The notes: generated from the sequence alone by a model not told the origin. A DNA stretch of 64,000 nt from Kamptonema formosum PCC 10802 (GCF_000332335.1 NZ_KB235948.1:2142104-2206103), one strand, 5' to 3'. Shown: positions 44,535-53,823, numbered from the stretch's first letter. Numbers and translations: made by a program.

Positions 44535-45797
44535 ATGAGTGAAATAGCAATTGGGGTCAAAAATGTCTCGAAGTGCTTTAATCGGTACGCTCGTCCCCTG
44601 AATCGGTTAAAAGAGGTTTTGCTGCCAGGGCGAAGCTATGCCGAAGAGTTTTGGGCGCTGCGAGACATTAACCTGGAAGTGCCGGCGGGCAAAACTGTGG
44701 GGGTTATCGGGCGCAATGGCTCGGGTAAGAGTACGCTGCTGCAAATTATTGCCGGCACCATGACTCCAACTTCAGGGAGCGTTGAGGTGAGTGGCAGGAT
44801 CGGGGCGCTGCTGGAACTGGGCAGCGGATTTAACCCGGAATTCACGGGGAGAGAAAATGTCTTTCTCAATGGAGCAATTCTGGGGTTGAGTCAGGAAGAG
44901 ATGGCGCAGCGGTTTGAGGCAATTGCTGAGTTTGCGGATATTGGGCAGTTTATCGACCAGCCGGTGAAAACCTATTCCAGCGGGATGATGATGCGGCTGG
45001 CATTTGCCGTATCGGTGAATGTGGAGCCGGAGATTTTAATTATCGACGAGGCGCTCGCTGTGGGGGACGCTGCGTTCCAATTTAAATGCTTTGAGAGGTT
45101 GGAGCGCCTCACCCAGTCGGGAGTGACCACCTTATTTGTCTCTCACGAGATTGGCACAGTGAAGGCTTTTTGCGAACAGGTGCTGTATCTGGAAAGCGGG
45201 ACGGCCAGGGCGTTTGGGCCGGCTGATGAAATCGCTGAGCTATATTTAATGGAGCTGCGCGACCGGCAGAAGCGCTCTCTATCTGGCAGTGCGCCGGTGA
45301 GAGCAAAAGAGTCCATTGGCGGGGATAGGGGAATTGCTTTCGGTACGGATGAGGGGCGCATCATTCGCGCCGAATTTGGGGATACCGGCAGCTTGCGCTC
45401 GGCTTATAATACGGGAGATCCGATAACAGTAAGAGCGGAAGTTGAGTTTGTCAATACCCTGAAATACCCTACCCTGTGCCTGATTGTCCAAAACCGGCAG
45501 TTGCTGCCCATTGGCGGGCAGTTCCTGAAATTGGCCCAGCCGGAGACTGAAAAAATATCGCGCTGTTGCGCTGTCTTTTCCTTCCGCGCTCGTTTAACAG
45601 AAGGGACTTACTTTCTAACCTTTAGATTGGAAGACCGCCAGTCTGACAGCCACTTTTTTGTCGTGGACAAGCAGGTCGCTGTCCTGTCTTTTGAAGTTTT
45701 AAAAGCCAGTTCGAGAGAATTTTTAGGAATGGTAGATTTGGGGATAAAATGCGGGGAAGAAAAGGAATTGACCTCCTCGAACGCGGGAGTGTCCTGA
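44535..45797 (+). CDS. Wzt/TagH-type polysaccharide ABC exporter ATPase
   Basis: This 420-residue protein is the ATPase of an ABC-2 exporter that moves lipid-linked polysaccharide across the plasma membrane. Residues 1 to about 245 are the ATPase, with Walker A VIGRNGSGKSTLLQ, the family's NPEFTGRENVFLNG segment, signature YSSGMMMRLAFAV and Walker B ILIIDEALAVGD. The C-terminal 170 residues are a Wzt-like beta-sandwich (AEVEFVNTLKYPTLCLIVQN, EGTYFLTFRLED) that in Wzt recognises the modified end of the glycan. No Wzm-type permease lies beside it, so the partner must be encoded elsewhere. The next gene is a sulfotransferase. Confidence 0.9.
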   Translation: MSEIAIGVKNVSKCFNRYARPLNRLKEVLLPGRSYAEEFWALRDINLEVPAGKTVGVIGRNGSGKSTLLQIIAGTMTPTSGSVEVSGRIGALLELGSGFNPEFTGRENVFLNGAILGLSQEEMAQRFEAIAEFADIGQFIDQPVKTYSSGMMMRLAFAVSVNVEPEILIIDEALAVGDAAFQFKCFERLERLTQSGVTTLFVSHEIGTVKAFCEQVLYLESGTARAFGPADEIAELYLMELRDRQKRSLSGSAPVRAKESIGGDRGIAFGTDEGRIIRAEFGDTGSLRSAYNTGDPITVRAEVEFVNTLKYPTLCLIVQNRQLLPIGGQFLKLAQPETEKISRCCAVFSFRARLTEGTYFLTFRLEDRQSDSHFFVVDKQVAVLSFEVLKASSREFLGMVDLGIKCGEEKELTSSNAGVS

Positions 45798-45852
45798 TTT
45801 TGCAATCGGGCCTGCGATTAAAACTGGCTGCGACAGAGAAAGCCCGCGCTGA

Positions 45853-46683
45853 GTGGATGTAGAGAACCGGCTTTTAGCAATGTTTATGCAAATTTGTCCG
45901 AGAACTGTGGCGATTACTTTACCGAAATCAGGGACGCACTTGCTGGCGAAGGCTCTCGATGAGTTGGGATTGGTTCGGAGGCTGGCTGCTGACCGGAATC
46001 TGACTGAAAATGTAACGGATGATAGAGATGCGATCTGGTTGGGTGTGGGGAGCCCGCAAAAGAAATCTTACTGGGAAGTTTACAAGTGCTTTGCAACTGT
46101 AAGTTGCGGAGAATATGCGGTAGCCCATCTCCCCCATTCGGAAGCGGCTGTCAGGCTGTTGAGCGAACTGGAGTTTTTCAAAATCATTCTCATACGCGAC
46201 CCGCGAGATGTTGCCGTTTCTCTCTGCCATTTCGCTTGCCTTCCGGTTCATCCTTTATGCGAATACTATAGAAGTTTGCCGACTCAGGATGCTAGACTAA
46301 TAGCATCTATTGAAGGGGTGGGCTGGGAAAACTACCCTTTACTGAATATGGGCGAACGGCTGGCTCATATTTTGCCCTGGCTGCGCGAGCCAAACTGCTT
46401 AGTAGTGCGCTTTGAGGACTTAGTAGGTGAAGCGGGTGGGGGAAGCCTCTCCCGACAAGAAGCGGCGCTCGGAGAGATTAGCGATTGTTTGAATTTGCGA
46501 CTCAGCCGGCAGGAGATTGTGGCTGTGGCTAGCCGCGTTTTTGACCGAGCTAGCGCTACTTTCAGGAAGGGTGAGATTGGGGAGTGGAAAAAGTCTTTCA
46601 AACCGGCACACGTTGAAAGCTTTAAGAAGATTGCCGGTGAGCAACTTATTCAACTGGGTTACGAGAGGAATTTGGATTGGTAG
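45853..46683 (+). CDS. Sulfotransferase
   Basis: This 276-residue PAPS-dependent sulfotransferase has the 5'-phosphosulfate loop in ITLPKSGTHLLAKAL (residues 21-35), the 3'-phosphate motif in IILIRDPRDVAVSLC, and the C-terminal FRKGEIGEWKKSF that closes over the cofactor. The acceptor is unknown; proximity to the Wzt-type ATPase suggests a surface glycan or lipid. The frame opens with GTG 45853; ATG 45880 is an alternative start just before the core. The gap to the ABC gene is 55 bp, so cotranscription is likely. Confidence 0.85.
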   Translation: MDVENRLLAMFMQICPRTVAITLPKSGTHLLAKALDELGLVRRLAADRNLTENVTDDRDAIWLGVGSPQKKSYWEVYKCFATVSCGEYAVAHLPHSEAAVRLLSELEFFKIILIRDPRDVAVSLCHFACLPVHPLCEYYRSLPTQDARLIASIEGVGWENYPLLNMGERLAHILPWLREPNCLVVRFEDLVGEAGGGSLSRQEAALGEISDCLNLRLSRQEIVAVASRVFDRASATFRKGEIGEWKKSFKPAHVESFKKIAGEQLIQLGYERNLDW

Positions 46684-47144
46684 CTATGCGCTCCCTATTT
46701 TGGATTTTAGATTTTGGATTTTGGATTGAAAATCCAGAGAGAAAGGGGGCGGCGTGGGGAAAAAATACTATCTATCTCAACTTGGTGTGAGGCGGAGTCT
46801 GCGATTGTGGGAGCGAGAAGTTGGTCTTCACTTAGATTAGGACACAAAGGACAGGCGGGACGCCTGTCCTACGCCTTATATTCATATTACAGGCGTAGGG
46901 CAGGCGTTTCCTCCAACCTGAAGCTCGAATGTCCTAACCTTAATGGCTAGCGCAAGAGAAACCCGGTTTCTTAAAGAAACCGGGTTTCTCAGTACCTCAC
47001 AAAGGATGAAAAACGCTATAATTGTGGGCAATTGCCACCGGCAGGGAGCGAGCGGGAATCCTCAGAGACATAAAGGTTCCGTTTGTGGGCAAAGGAAGAC
47101 GAGCGTGGTAGAATGTATAAAGGCACGCTTACAGAGACAGATAA
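46684..47144. repeat. Spacer with MITE-like and palindromic repeats
   Basis: It contains the GATTTTGGATTTTGG tract (46697-46729), a MITE-like copy (about 46805-46945) with the GGACAGGCGGGACGCCTGTCC palindrome given here only in part, and an AAACCCGGTTTCTT palindrome (46955-46990). A TAGAAT hexamer at 47109-47114 could be the -10 box of the RTX gene. Confidence 0.65.
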
Positions 47145-48359
47145 ATGGCTACAGTTTCTAAGGTACTGGACATAAATCCAGCGGGTAACTCAGGGTACTA
47201 TGAGGGGAGAAATACTGGATTCGATGACTATCTCCTGGCGGGACTAGCACCCAATCAGCCGGTAAAGATTACCGCAGTGTCTAATGCATTCGATACGGTG
47301 ATCCAAGTCTTTAGGGCAGATGCTGTTGGCAACGTTATAGGGACACCGGTCGCGCTGAACGACGATAAGGTTCTGGGGATTAACCTCAACTCTGAAACGA
47401 CTTTTACTCCAGAAGTTGGCGCTAGCTACATAGTGCGCGTCAGCAGTATTAACCTCTTAGGGGGAAACTATGATGTTAGCGCCTTGCAAAATGGGGGAGC
47501 GCCAGCCCTGAATTATGTCACTGCTGGCTTGGAAGCGGGAGGCGACAGTCCGCTTGTGGCGGTCAGCACGCCTCAACCCCTAGCGGCAGAACCTGTGGAA
47601 CCGAATCCATTCGATCCTTTTAGTCTGCTGCTCGGAGATGGGGTGATGGGTTTCAGTTTATCTGATGCGGCTGACAGTCTGGCTCTGAGCAATTTTCCCG
47701 ACGCTGCTAGCGCTAGTTACATTTTTGCTTGGAATGGGGATGATAATGTACTGGGCACGGCACGCATTGAGAACATCAACGGGAATAAAGGGAATGATAC
47801 CATCGACGGGGCTGCCGGTGGGGACATCCTGCGGGGCGGGAAAGACTCCGACAACCTTTTTGGCAACTCCGACTCCGACGTTCTGAACGGCAATAACGGG
47901 AACGATACGGTGGATGGAGGCACGGGGAGTGATATCGTGCGGGGCGGGAAAGAAAACGACCTCCTTATCGGTGGGGACGGCGACGACCTTCTGATTGGCG
48001 ACTACGGTCAAGATAGCCTGATCGGCGGTGCCGGTCGGGATATGTTTGTATTCCGAACGGATGGCAGCAATCCCACCTTGAAACACACCTCGGCGAATGT
48101 CTCTCAGGTAGATATTATCCGCGACTTCATCATTGGTGAGGATACAATTGGACTCACGGGGCTAGCCTTCACAGACCTTTCCTTGGAGGCGATTCAGCTG
48201 TTGGTCAATGGCGGTGCTGCAGTTCCTTCCACTGCTATCAAAATCAACAGCACTGGCGAGTATTTGGGCGTCGTGGAAAATATAACTCCAGACCTGCTCA
48301 AAAATCCAGCCCTGTTCGACAGCAGTATCAGTAGCAATCCCAGCTACCTGCAATCATAG
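47145..48359 (+). CDS. RTX-type calcium-binding protein
   Basis: This 404-residue, acidic protein has no N-terminal signal peptide, as usual for type I secretion substrates. The N-terminal part (1-120) resembles a pre-peptidase-like beta domain (ITAVSNAFDTVIQVFRAD). Residues about 205-300 hold some nine GGxGxDxLx calcium nonapeptides (GNKGNDTIDGAAGGDILRGG, GNNGNDTVDG, GGDGDDLLIG), ending in the RTX C-terminal type segment DMFVFRTDGSN...VDIIRDFIIGEDTIGL. It is probably a secreted surface or sheath protein. It sits between two sulfotransferase genes. No HlyB/HlyD genes are in the window. Confidence 0.88.
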   Translation: MATVSKVLDINPAGNSGYYEGRNTGFDDYLLAGLAPNQPVKITAVSNAFDTVIQVFRADAVGNVIGTPVALNDDKVLGINLNSETTFTPEVGASYIVRVSSINLLGGNYDVSALQNGGAPALNYVTAGLEAGGDSPLVAVSTPQPLAAEPVEPNPFDPFSLLLGDGVMGFSLSDAADSLALSNFPDAASASYIFAWNGDDNVLGTARIENINGNKGNDTIDGAAGGDILRGGKDSDNLFGNSDSDVLNGNNGNDTVDGGTGSDIVRGGKENDLLIGGDGDDLLIGDYGQDSLIGGAGRDMFVFRTDGSNPTLKHTSANVSQVDIIRDFIIGEDTIGLTGLAFTDLSLEAIQLLVNGGAAVPSTAIKINSTGEYLGVVENITPDLLKNPALFDSSISSNPSYLQS

Positions 48360-48893
48360 TGCCGCTGCAAAAACAGTGGGCAGACCGGCAGCTTCGTCGC
48401 AAAAAGCCGGTGCCTCCGGAATTGGCAAATCTCCAGGACCCACCCGCAGTGCTAGCGGGGGGCTTTTGCTGTCCGCAGTCGCCGGCACCGCTTTTGGCCG
48501 GTTCGCCCTTCGGTGCCGGCGGGCTGTTGCCCCTCCCACAAATGGACAGGCGGAGGGAGGAGTTAGCTCCCACAAGGGAACGCTGGCAGGGGTTGCAAAG
48601 CTTCGCCACGCCGCGCGGCCACCGGGACATGGCCTATTCTGGAAGAGGACTTGCGCTTCGGAGGCGCGCCGGTGCCTCCCGCCCCCACCCCGCCCCCAAC
48701 GCCCCTCTATCCAGGGAGGGCCGGCGGTGCTCCCCGCTAGAGGGTGCAGTGCGGTTAAAATAGGTAAGCTCCATCTCCCAAAAAAACCCTGAGATTTTTT
48801 TCAGGAGTTTATAGCCTATAACCATTACACTGTCGTCGGTTGTGGCTTTGCTGCACCCTTGAAATGCCCTACTACTTAGATTCACGCAACCTT
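48360..48893. other. Intergenic region with hairpins
   Basis: An inverted repeat GCCGGCACCG (48481-48490) / CGGTGCCGGC (48511-48520) is clear. A weaker CCCGC...GCGGG followed by GGCTTTT near 48443-48470 might terminate the RTX transcript. No gene is seen. Confidence 0.45.
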
Positions 48894-50309
48894 ATGGAGA
48901 CTCCTGAGATTCAAAAATCCACTTTTATCGTCACCGGCATGCATCGTTCCGGCACCTCTCTGATAGCTTCTTTACTTCAGAGTGCGGGAGTGGATCTGGG
49001 TCAAAGGCTCATGCAACCAAGCCACGGCAACGTTAAGGGTCACTTTGAAGATATCGATTTTGTTGAGTTCCATGAAAGTGTCCTGCGCTCTCAGGGAATC
49101 AGTAAAGCCGGCTGGACTTTTGCCCCCCAGATTCAGGTTCAAGAACAGTATTTAGAAACAGCTAAACTAATTCTGAGGGAACGATATGGCAAAGCCATTT
49201 GGGGATGGAAAGATCCGCGAACCACTCTCTTCTTAAAATTTTGGTATCAATTCCTGCCGGAAGCGAAATTTATCCTCATCTATCGCTCCCCTTGGGAAGT
49301 AGTGGACTCCCTGTACCGCCGTGGTTATGTAGATGATAGTGTTTTTTATTCCAACCCTAACTTCGCTCTCAAGCTGTGGGGCCACTACAGCCGAATATTA
49401 TTAGATTTTTACAGTCATTTTCCGGAGCAGTGCCTGCTACTTAATCTTTACAGCATCACGGAGAATCCTATTTTTTTAGTAAAAGCGATAGAGGAAAAGT
49501 TGGGAGTGCACTTAAAGCTGCCGGCGCAAGATATCTATGACGCTTCGTTACTGCACAGTGAAGTTTCAAGCTCTCACCGGCCCGCCCTAATCAAGCATTA
49601 TTTCCCTGAAGCGTTTGAGCTGTACGAGGAACTCAACTCCAGGGCGTGGTCGCTCAATGGACTGTCCACCTTTCCTTTTTCTAGCGCAGCGCAGCTTCCC
49701 CCCTATGTGGTGTGGGCGCTGCAAGACTGGCTCGACGTGCGCCGGTGGGAAAAGCAGGCGTCAAACTTGCAGTCGGAGGGCGAGCAATCCCAGTCCCAAC
49801 TGCAGCAAACTCAGGCGCAACTGGAACACTTCCAGTCCCAACTGCAGCAAACTCAGGCGCAACTGGAACACTTCCAGTCCCAATTGCAGCAAACTCAGGC
49901 GAAATTGGAACACTCCCAGTCCCAACTGCAGCAAACTCAAGCGAAATTGGAACACTCCCAGTCCCAACTGCAGCAAACTCAAGCGAAATTGGAACACTCC
50001 CAGTCCCAACTGCAGCAAACTCAAGCGAAATTGGAACACTCCCAGTCCCAACTGCAGCAAACTCAGGCGCAACTGGCGCAATCCCAGTCCCAACTAGAGC
50101 AAACTCAGGCGCAACTGGCGCAATCCCAGTCCCAACTAGAGCAAACTCAGGCGCAACTAGAACACTCCCAGTCCCAACTAGAGCAAACTCAGGCGGAACT
50201 GGCGCGTTCGCAATCTGTTATTGCCGCTGTGCAGACGAGTAAATTCTGGAAATTGCGGACACAGTGGTTCAATTTTAAAAAGTTTGTGGGGTTGGTCAAT
50301 GATGTCTGA
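48894..50309 (+). CDS. Sulfotransferase-family protein with ten-copy coiled-coil repeat
   Basis: The protein has 471 residues from ATG 48894 (ATG 48864 is also in frame; neither has a good ribosome binding site). The N-terminal 290 residues form a sulfotransferase-like P-loop domain: STFIVTGMHRSGTSLIASLL (PAPS loop), WGWKDPRTTLFLKFW and FILIYRSPWEVVDSLYRRGY (3'-phosphate motif). Ten near-identical 14-residue units follow (QSQLQQTQAQLEHF type; two heptads each), forming a long predicted coiled coil. A basic end (FWKLRTQWFNFKKFVGL) resembles tails of cyanobacterial glycan-processing proteins. The acceptor is unknown. Confidence 0.85.
   Translation: METPEIQKSTFIVTGMHRSGTSLIASLLQSAGVDLGQRLMQPSHGNVKGHFEDIDFVEFHESVLRSQGISKAGWTFAPQIQVQEQYLETAKLILRERYGKAIWGWKDPRTTLFLKFWYQFLPEAKFILIYRSPWEVVDSLYRRGYVDDSVFYSNPNFALKLWGHYSRILLDFYSHFPEQCLLLNLYSITENPIFLVKAIEEKLGVHLKLPAQDIYDASLLHSEVSSSHRPALIKHYFPEAFELYEELNSRAWSLNGLSTFPFSSAAQLPPYVVWALQDWLDVRRWEKQASNLQSEGEQSQSQLQQTQAQLEHFQSQLQQTQAQLEHFQSQLQQTQAKLEHSQSQLQQTQAKLEHSQSQLQQTQAKLEHSQSQLQQTQAKLEHSQSQLQQTQAQLAQSQSQLEQTQAQLAQSQSQLEQTQAQLEHSQSQLEQTQAELARSQSVIAAVQTSKFWKLRTQWFNFKKFVGLVNDV
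49791..50210 (+). repeat. Ten-copy 42-bp in-frame tandem repeat
   Basis: Units begin CAGTCCCAACTGCAGCAAAC and keep the reading frame (14 codons). Central units 3-6 encode identical peptides, which suggests recent duplication. Later units differ mainly by Q to E and EHS to AQS changes. Confidence 0.95.
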
Positions 50310-50526
50310 GCCCAAATTGACTAATATAGCGGTTTTCATCTGAGTGAGGTACTGAGAAACCCGGTTTCTTTAAGAAACCGGGTTTCTGGCATGTACTTCA
50401 TCCCACTGAAAACTGCTCTAATTAACCCTAATTGCTCCCGAAGGAGGCAGAGCCTCCAAAGCGGCGTTCCCAGGCGGGAGCCTGGAAACGAGAGTAATAT
50501 TATGCAAATTATAAGCCTATTCGATG
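50310..50526. repeat. Two palindromic repeats between convergent genes
   Basis: An AAACCCGGTTTCTT palindrome (50354-50387) is followed by a GGAGGCAGAGCCTCC/CGTTCCCAGGC element (50442-50492). Confidence 0.75.
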
Positions 50527-51630
50527 CTAGCGCAGAGCGCCTATCCGTGCCGGTGGCCAATAAATTTTATACGCTTTGCCGACAATATTGCCTGCCGGCA
50601 GGAACCCCCAAACGTGGGAGTCAAAGCTGTCGTTGCGATTGTCTCCGAGAACAAAATAGCTGCCGGGTGGCACTGTTGCCGGACCCCACTCATACACAGG
50701 AGGCAGGGCAATATAGTTTTCTTCCAGAGGTTTGCCACTCACATAAACGCGCCCGTTGCTGACTTGAACCACTTCCCCCGGTTTGCCAATCACTCGCTTG
50801 ACGAAAAGCGTGCCAGCAACTACATTTTCTGTTGGCACTGTATAGGGAAACTTAAAGACGATCGTGTCGCCTGTTTCGGGAAGGTAATGGCTGTTTTTGG
50901 ACACCAATATTCCGTCTCCGATCTGCAGCGCCGGCACCATTGAGGTGCTGGGGATGTTAAATCTTTCCACTCGCTGTTCTACCCACACCGGCAAATAGGC
51001 TGCCGCCAGTCTCAGGGCAACAATTGCCCCGACTATCCCACTAATCAGCAGCTTCGACTTTCCCTGAGGCTTTGGGGCGGCAACATAGGCGTGGTAAGCA
51101 GCAAGAGCGTACAGTGCCGGCGGACAGACTAGCAAAGGCGAGAACAGCGCCGACAGATTTGCTGCCACAATTATCCCCGATAAAAAAAGAAAACCAGGCA
51201 GTAATTCCTCTAGATATAAATGACCTAAGCCAGGCAATATCTGGGACAAGAATACAGCCTGCCAAGGGTCTTTATTGAAGGATGAAGGAGAAAGGCTGAA
51301 GGAGGAGTGAGCCTGTTTTTTGGGGGCAAGTGTGGCTTTAGGTTGCTGGGGGGTTTGTTTTTTGACGGATTGGTGAGCGTCAAAAAGATTGAGGACATAA
51401 ACCCCCGCAGCCAGCGCTAAAAAGCTCAGGCCGGTCACTGTATTGCCGGTGGGACTGAATACTGACCAGGCGGCAATTGCGAGCAGGAGAATTTGACTGG
51501 CGGTAAAAATTATCCCTTTCCTCAGTCTGCCGGCATAGATTTGCCCGATGCCAGGAAACAATAGGGATAAATTAACGGCCACCCAAGGTTCTTTATTGCG
51601 GCGTTTGACCGGCTGCTGTGAGTTCAGCAA
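50527..51630 (-). CDS. lepB: Signal peptidase I with extended N-terminal membrane region
   Basis: This 367-residue protein removes signal peptides at the membrane. The C-terminal 165 residues are a type I signal peptidase: catalytic Ser in FNIPSTSMVPALQIGD, catalytic Lys in FVKRVIGKPGE, box E GDNRNDSFDSHVWGFL. The N-terminal 200 residues are unusual: two similar hydrophobic modules (PWVAVNLSLLFPGIGQIYAG and PWQAVFLSQILPGLGHLYLE), a duplicated TM2-like unit. Ordinary cyanobacterial LepB is about 190-220 residues. The active site is complete, so it should be functional. It is monocistronic. Confidence 0.88.
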   Translation of the reverse strand: MLNSQQPVKRRNKEPWVAVNLSLLFPGIGQIYAGRLRKGIIFTASQILLLAIAAWSVFSPTGNTVTGLSFLALAAGVYVLNLFDAHQSVKKQTPQQPKATLAPKKQAHSSFSLSPSSFNKDPWQAVFLSQILPGLGHLYLEELLPGFLFLSGIIVAANLSALFSPLLVCPPALYALAAYHAYVAAPKPQGKSKLLISGIVGAIVALRLAAAYLPVWVEQRVERFNIPSTSMVPALQIGDGILVSKNSHYLPETGDTIVFKFPYTVPTENVVAGTLFVKRVIGKPGEVVQVSNGRVYVSGKPLEENYIALPPVYEWGPATVPPGSYFVLGDNRNDSFDSHVWGFLPAGNIVGKAYKIYWPPARIGALR

Positions 51631-51759
51631 AAAACCTCACCTCCGGTTTGTTGTACGGTGGGGAAAATCCCACTTGGGTAAACAGGAATGCTGCTTTGGT
51701 ACATTTTTGGGTGGGTGAAGCTCAGAGCGTCAACCACCCTACTATAAGATATGATAGCA

Positions 51760-52533
51760 TTAACTTCGCCGGTGAACGAGGGTGACATTTGCCTGGTCTG
51801 CCGGCACTAGCAAGACCTCGCTGATATTGACATGAGCCGGTCGGGTGACGCAGAAAAACACGACATCAGCAACGTCTTCTGGCGTCAGGGGCGTCAGCCC
51901 TTGGTAGACCTTTTTAGCGCGGTCGGCATCCCCGTGAAATCGCACGACGCTAAATTCCGTTTCCACCATGCCGGGGTCGATTTCGGTGACGCGCACCGGC
52001 GTGCCCAACAAATCCTGCTTCAGCCCCTCCGAGATCAGTCTGACAGCGGCTTTGGAAGCGCAGTAAACATTGCCTGCTGGATAAGCGGCGCGACCGGCAA
52101 TCGAGCCGATATTGACGACATGACCGCGCTGCCGGCTGACCATTCCGGGTAAGATAAAGCGCGTCACATAGAGCAACCCCTTGACATTCGTATCGATCAT
52201 TTCTTCCCAGTCTTGGATGTTGCCCTCCTGGAGTTTATCCAGCGCCCGACTCAGACCGGCATTATTAATCAGAATATCCACCGGCTCCCAGGATGCCGGC
52301 AGGGAGTGCAAGGCGGATTCAACTTGAGTGCGGTCGCGCACGTCCAGCTGCAGCAAGTGCGTCATGCTGCCAAACTTCTCGCTGAGTTTTGCAGCCAGCT
52401 GTTCGAGCCGGTCGAGACGCCGCGCTGCCAAAATCAATTTAGCGCCGTGGGAGGCAAATATCTCGGCGCAGGCGGTTCCAATGCCGCTGCTCGCGCCGGT
52501 GATCAGAACAATTTGGTCTTGAACAGAAATCAT
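51760..52533 (-). CDS. Short-chain dehydrogenase/reductase (YdfG-like)
   Basis: The 257-residue NAD(P)-dependent oxidoreductase has the cofactor motif LITGASSGIGTACAEIF, NNAGLSRALD, and the catalytic Ser and Tyr-x3-Lys in VNIGSIAGRAAYPAGNVYCASKAAV. The PVRVTEIDPGMVETEFS segment is typical of the YdfG/serine 3-dehydrogenase-like subgroup that oxidises 3-hydroxy acids. The substrate is uncertain. ATG 52533 follows AGGAGG by four bases; an in-frame GTG just upstream is inside that spacing. Confidence 0.9.
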   Translation of the reverse strand: MISVQDQIVLITGASSGIGTACAEIFASHGAKLILAARRLDRLEQLAAKLSEKFGSMTHLLQLDVRDRTQVESALHSLPASWEPVDILINNAGLSRALDKLQEGNIQDWEEMIDTNVKGLLYVTRFILPGMVSRQRGHVVNIGSIAGRAAYPAGNVYCASKAAVRLISEGLKQDLLGTPVRVTEIDPGMVETEFSVVRFHGDADRAKKVYQGLTPLTPEDVADVVFFCVTRPAHVNISEVLLVPADQANVTLVHRRS

Positions 52534-52576
52534 CACTCCTCCTGGCAGAAAATTGTTGCACAGATCGCCGGATCGA

Positions 52577-52625
52577 CCCCACCCCCCAACCCCCTCCGCG
52601 TGTGCGGGGAGGGGGAGGCAAGAGG
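52577..52625. repeat. C-rich/G-rich palindromic repeat
   Basis: ACCCCACCCCCCAACCCCCT is followed by the G-rich arm GCGGGGAGGGGGAGG, upstream of the SDR gene. It is the same family as at 11.2, 21.3, 22.6 and 55.5 kb. Confidence 0.75.
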
Positions 52626-52791
52626 GGGTTTTAGATGTGTGACAGAAGTTTCAATCATGCTTCTAGTGTCGCGACGCCAACAATCTTTCCTCTACAGCAA
52701 TGTTTGCAGTAAGGATTTTACTATTTATCCAGCCGGGAGGGCTGAGGGCTGTTGCCCTCACTGCAAACCGTGTGAGGCGGCGCAGCATAAA

Positions 52792-53649
52792 TCAGGGGTT
52801 GGCGGAGCTGGATGGGGTATTGGGACCGACGACGCGCAGGCGCTGGGTAATCATCGTCATGCCGTCGTGGCGCACCAAGACTGCAGAAATCCAGCGGCTA
52901 TCTGCCTGTGCCGGCGCTCGCCCCACCTTGAAAATCCCCCCAGCGACCAGAGGTTCTAGCTTCACCGGCGGGGGCGTGAAATAGGTTTCCGCTTTAGCCG
53001 GCTCTTCCAGGGCGGCTCCGATCAGCAAATTATTGCCCAGGGGTTCGACAACGATGGCGTCAAAGTTAAACTCCTGTCCGGGGCGAACCTGCTCTGGCAA
53101 TTTCACCTCAACCTTGGGAGGGTTCTCGCCAGAAGTCAGCTGGCTGCGTTCCGCCAAAATTTCTTGCCGGACAATAGTTTGGTTTTCATAGCGCTGCCGC
53201 CCGCGCACGGTGGCTTGGAGGGAGACGTCCCGATCCATCATTGACTGGGTGCCGGTAATGGTTGTTACCGTTTCCGCGACAAATCCCCTGCCATCTGCGT
53301 CCCAAGATACGAGTTCTGTGCGGTAGCTGAGTTTGGGGTAGCGCTGCCAGAGATCGCTCAAGGCGCGTTTCAGACTCTCGTGGGTTAGCCCGTCGGTATG
53401 GCTCAAATTCTTGCTGTAAAATTGCATCACCGTATCCAGATCGCGGGCGTTGGCGGCGGCGTCAATCTGGGACAGGAGGTTTTTCAGTTCCGGGGGTGCA
53501 GTGTCGGGAGGGGCGGCGATGGCAGCGCCGGCACCGAACGCGCCGGCGCACCAAATGGCGAACCCGATCAGGGGCGGGAGGAGTCGCGTGCCGGTCTGGC
53601 GGCGAGCCAGCTGAGACAGGCGTGACAGTAGCGTTAGAGGATTGTGCAT
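52792..53649 (-). CDS. Exported NTF2-like protein
   Basis: This 285-residue protein has a signal peptide (LLPPLIGFAIWCAGAFGAGA, with cleavage likely after AIAA). An NTF2/SnoaL-like module follows (NLLSQIDAAANARDLDTVMQ, FYSKNLSHTDGLTHESLKRAL), and then a beta-rich C-terminal part (VEVKLPEQVRPGQEFNFDAI). Similar exported proteins are widespread in cyanobacteria without known function. I see no enzyme active site. It is divergent from murG. Confidence 0.75.
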   Translation of the reverse strand: MHNPLTLLSRLSQLARRQTGTRLLPPLIGFAIWCAGAFGAGAAIAAPPDTAPPELKNLLSQIDAAANARDLDTVMQFYSKNLSHTDGLTHESLKRALSDLWQRYPKLSYRTELVSWDADGRGFVAETVTTITGTQSMMDRDVSLQATVRGRQRYENQTIVRQEILAERSQLTSGENPPKVEVKLPEQVRPGQEFNFDAIVVEPLGNNLLIGAALEEPAKAETYFTPPPVKLEPLVAGGIFKVGRAPAQADSRWISAVLVRHDGMTMITQRLRVVGPNTPSSSANP

Positions 53650-53823
53650 TGAGTTACAGTTTCAATAGCGGGGTTATGACAGCAGTTGAGGGCTATTTAT
53701 TGATTGTAGCTGTCAGCGTATTTTATATTGAGATTTTATATTTTGAATGAGCGGCGAAACCGGACATCGGAGATGAAAAATTCAAAGGTGCGCCGGTGAG
53801 TGCGTGTAGGAGAGATAGAGACA

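Noticed and set aside
49761-50093. Leucine/glycine-rich frame antisense to the repeat
   Set aside because: It is a by-product of the 42-bp periodicity, which keeps other frames open as well.
49791-50210. CRISPR-like direct repeats
   Set aside because: The 42-bp units are contiguous with no spacers and encode a coiled coil in frame with the sulfotransferase domain.
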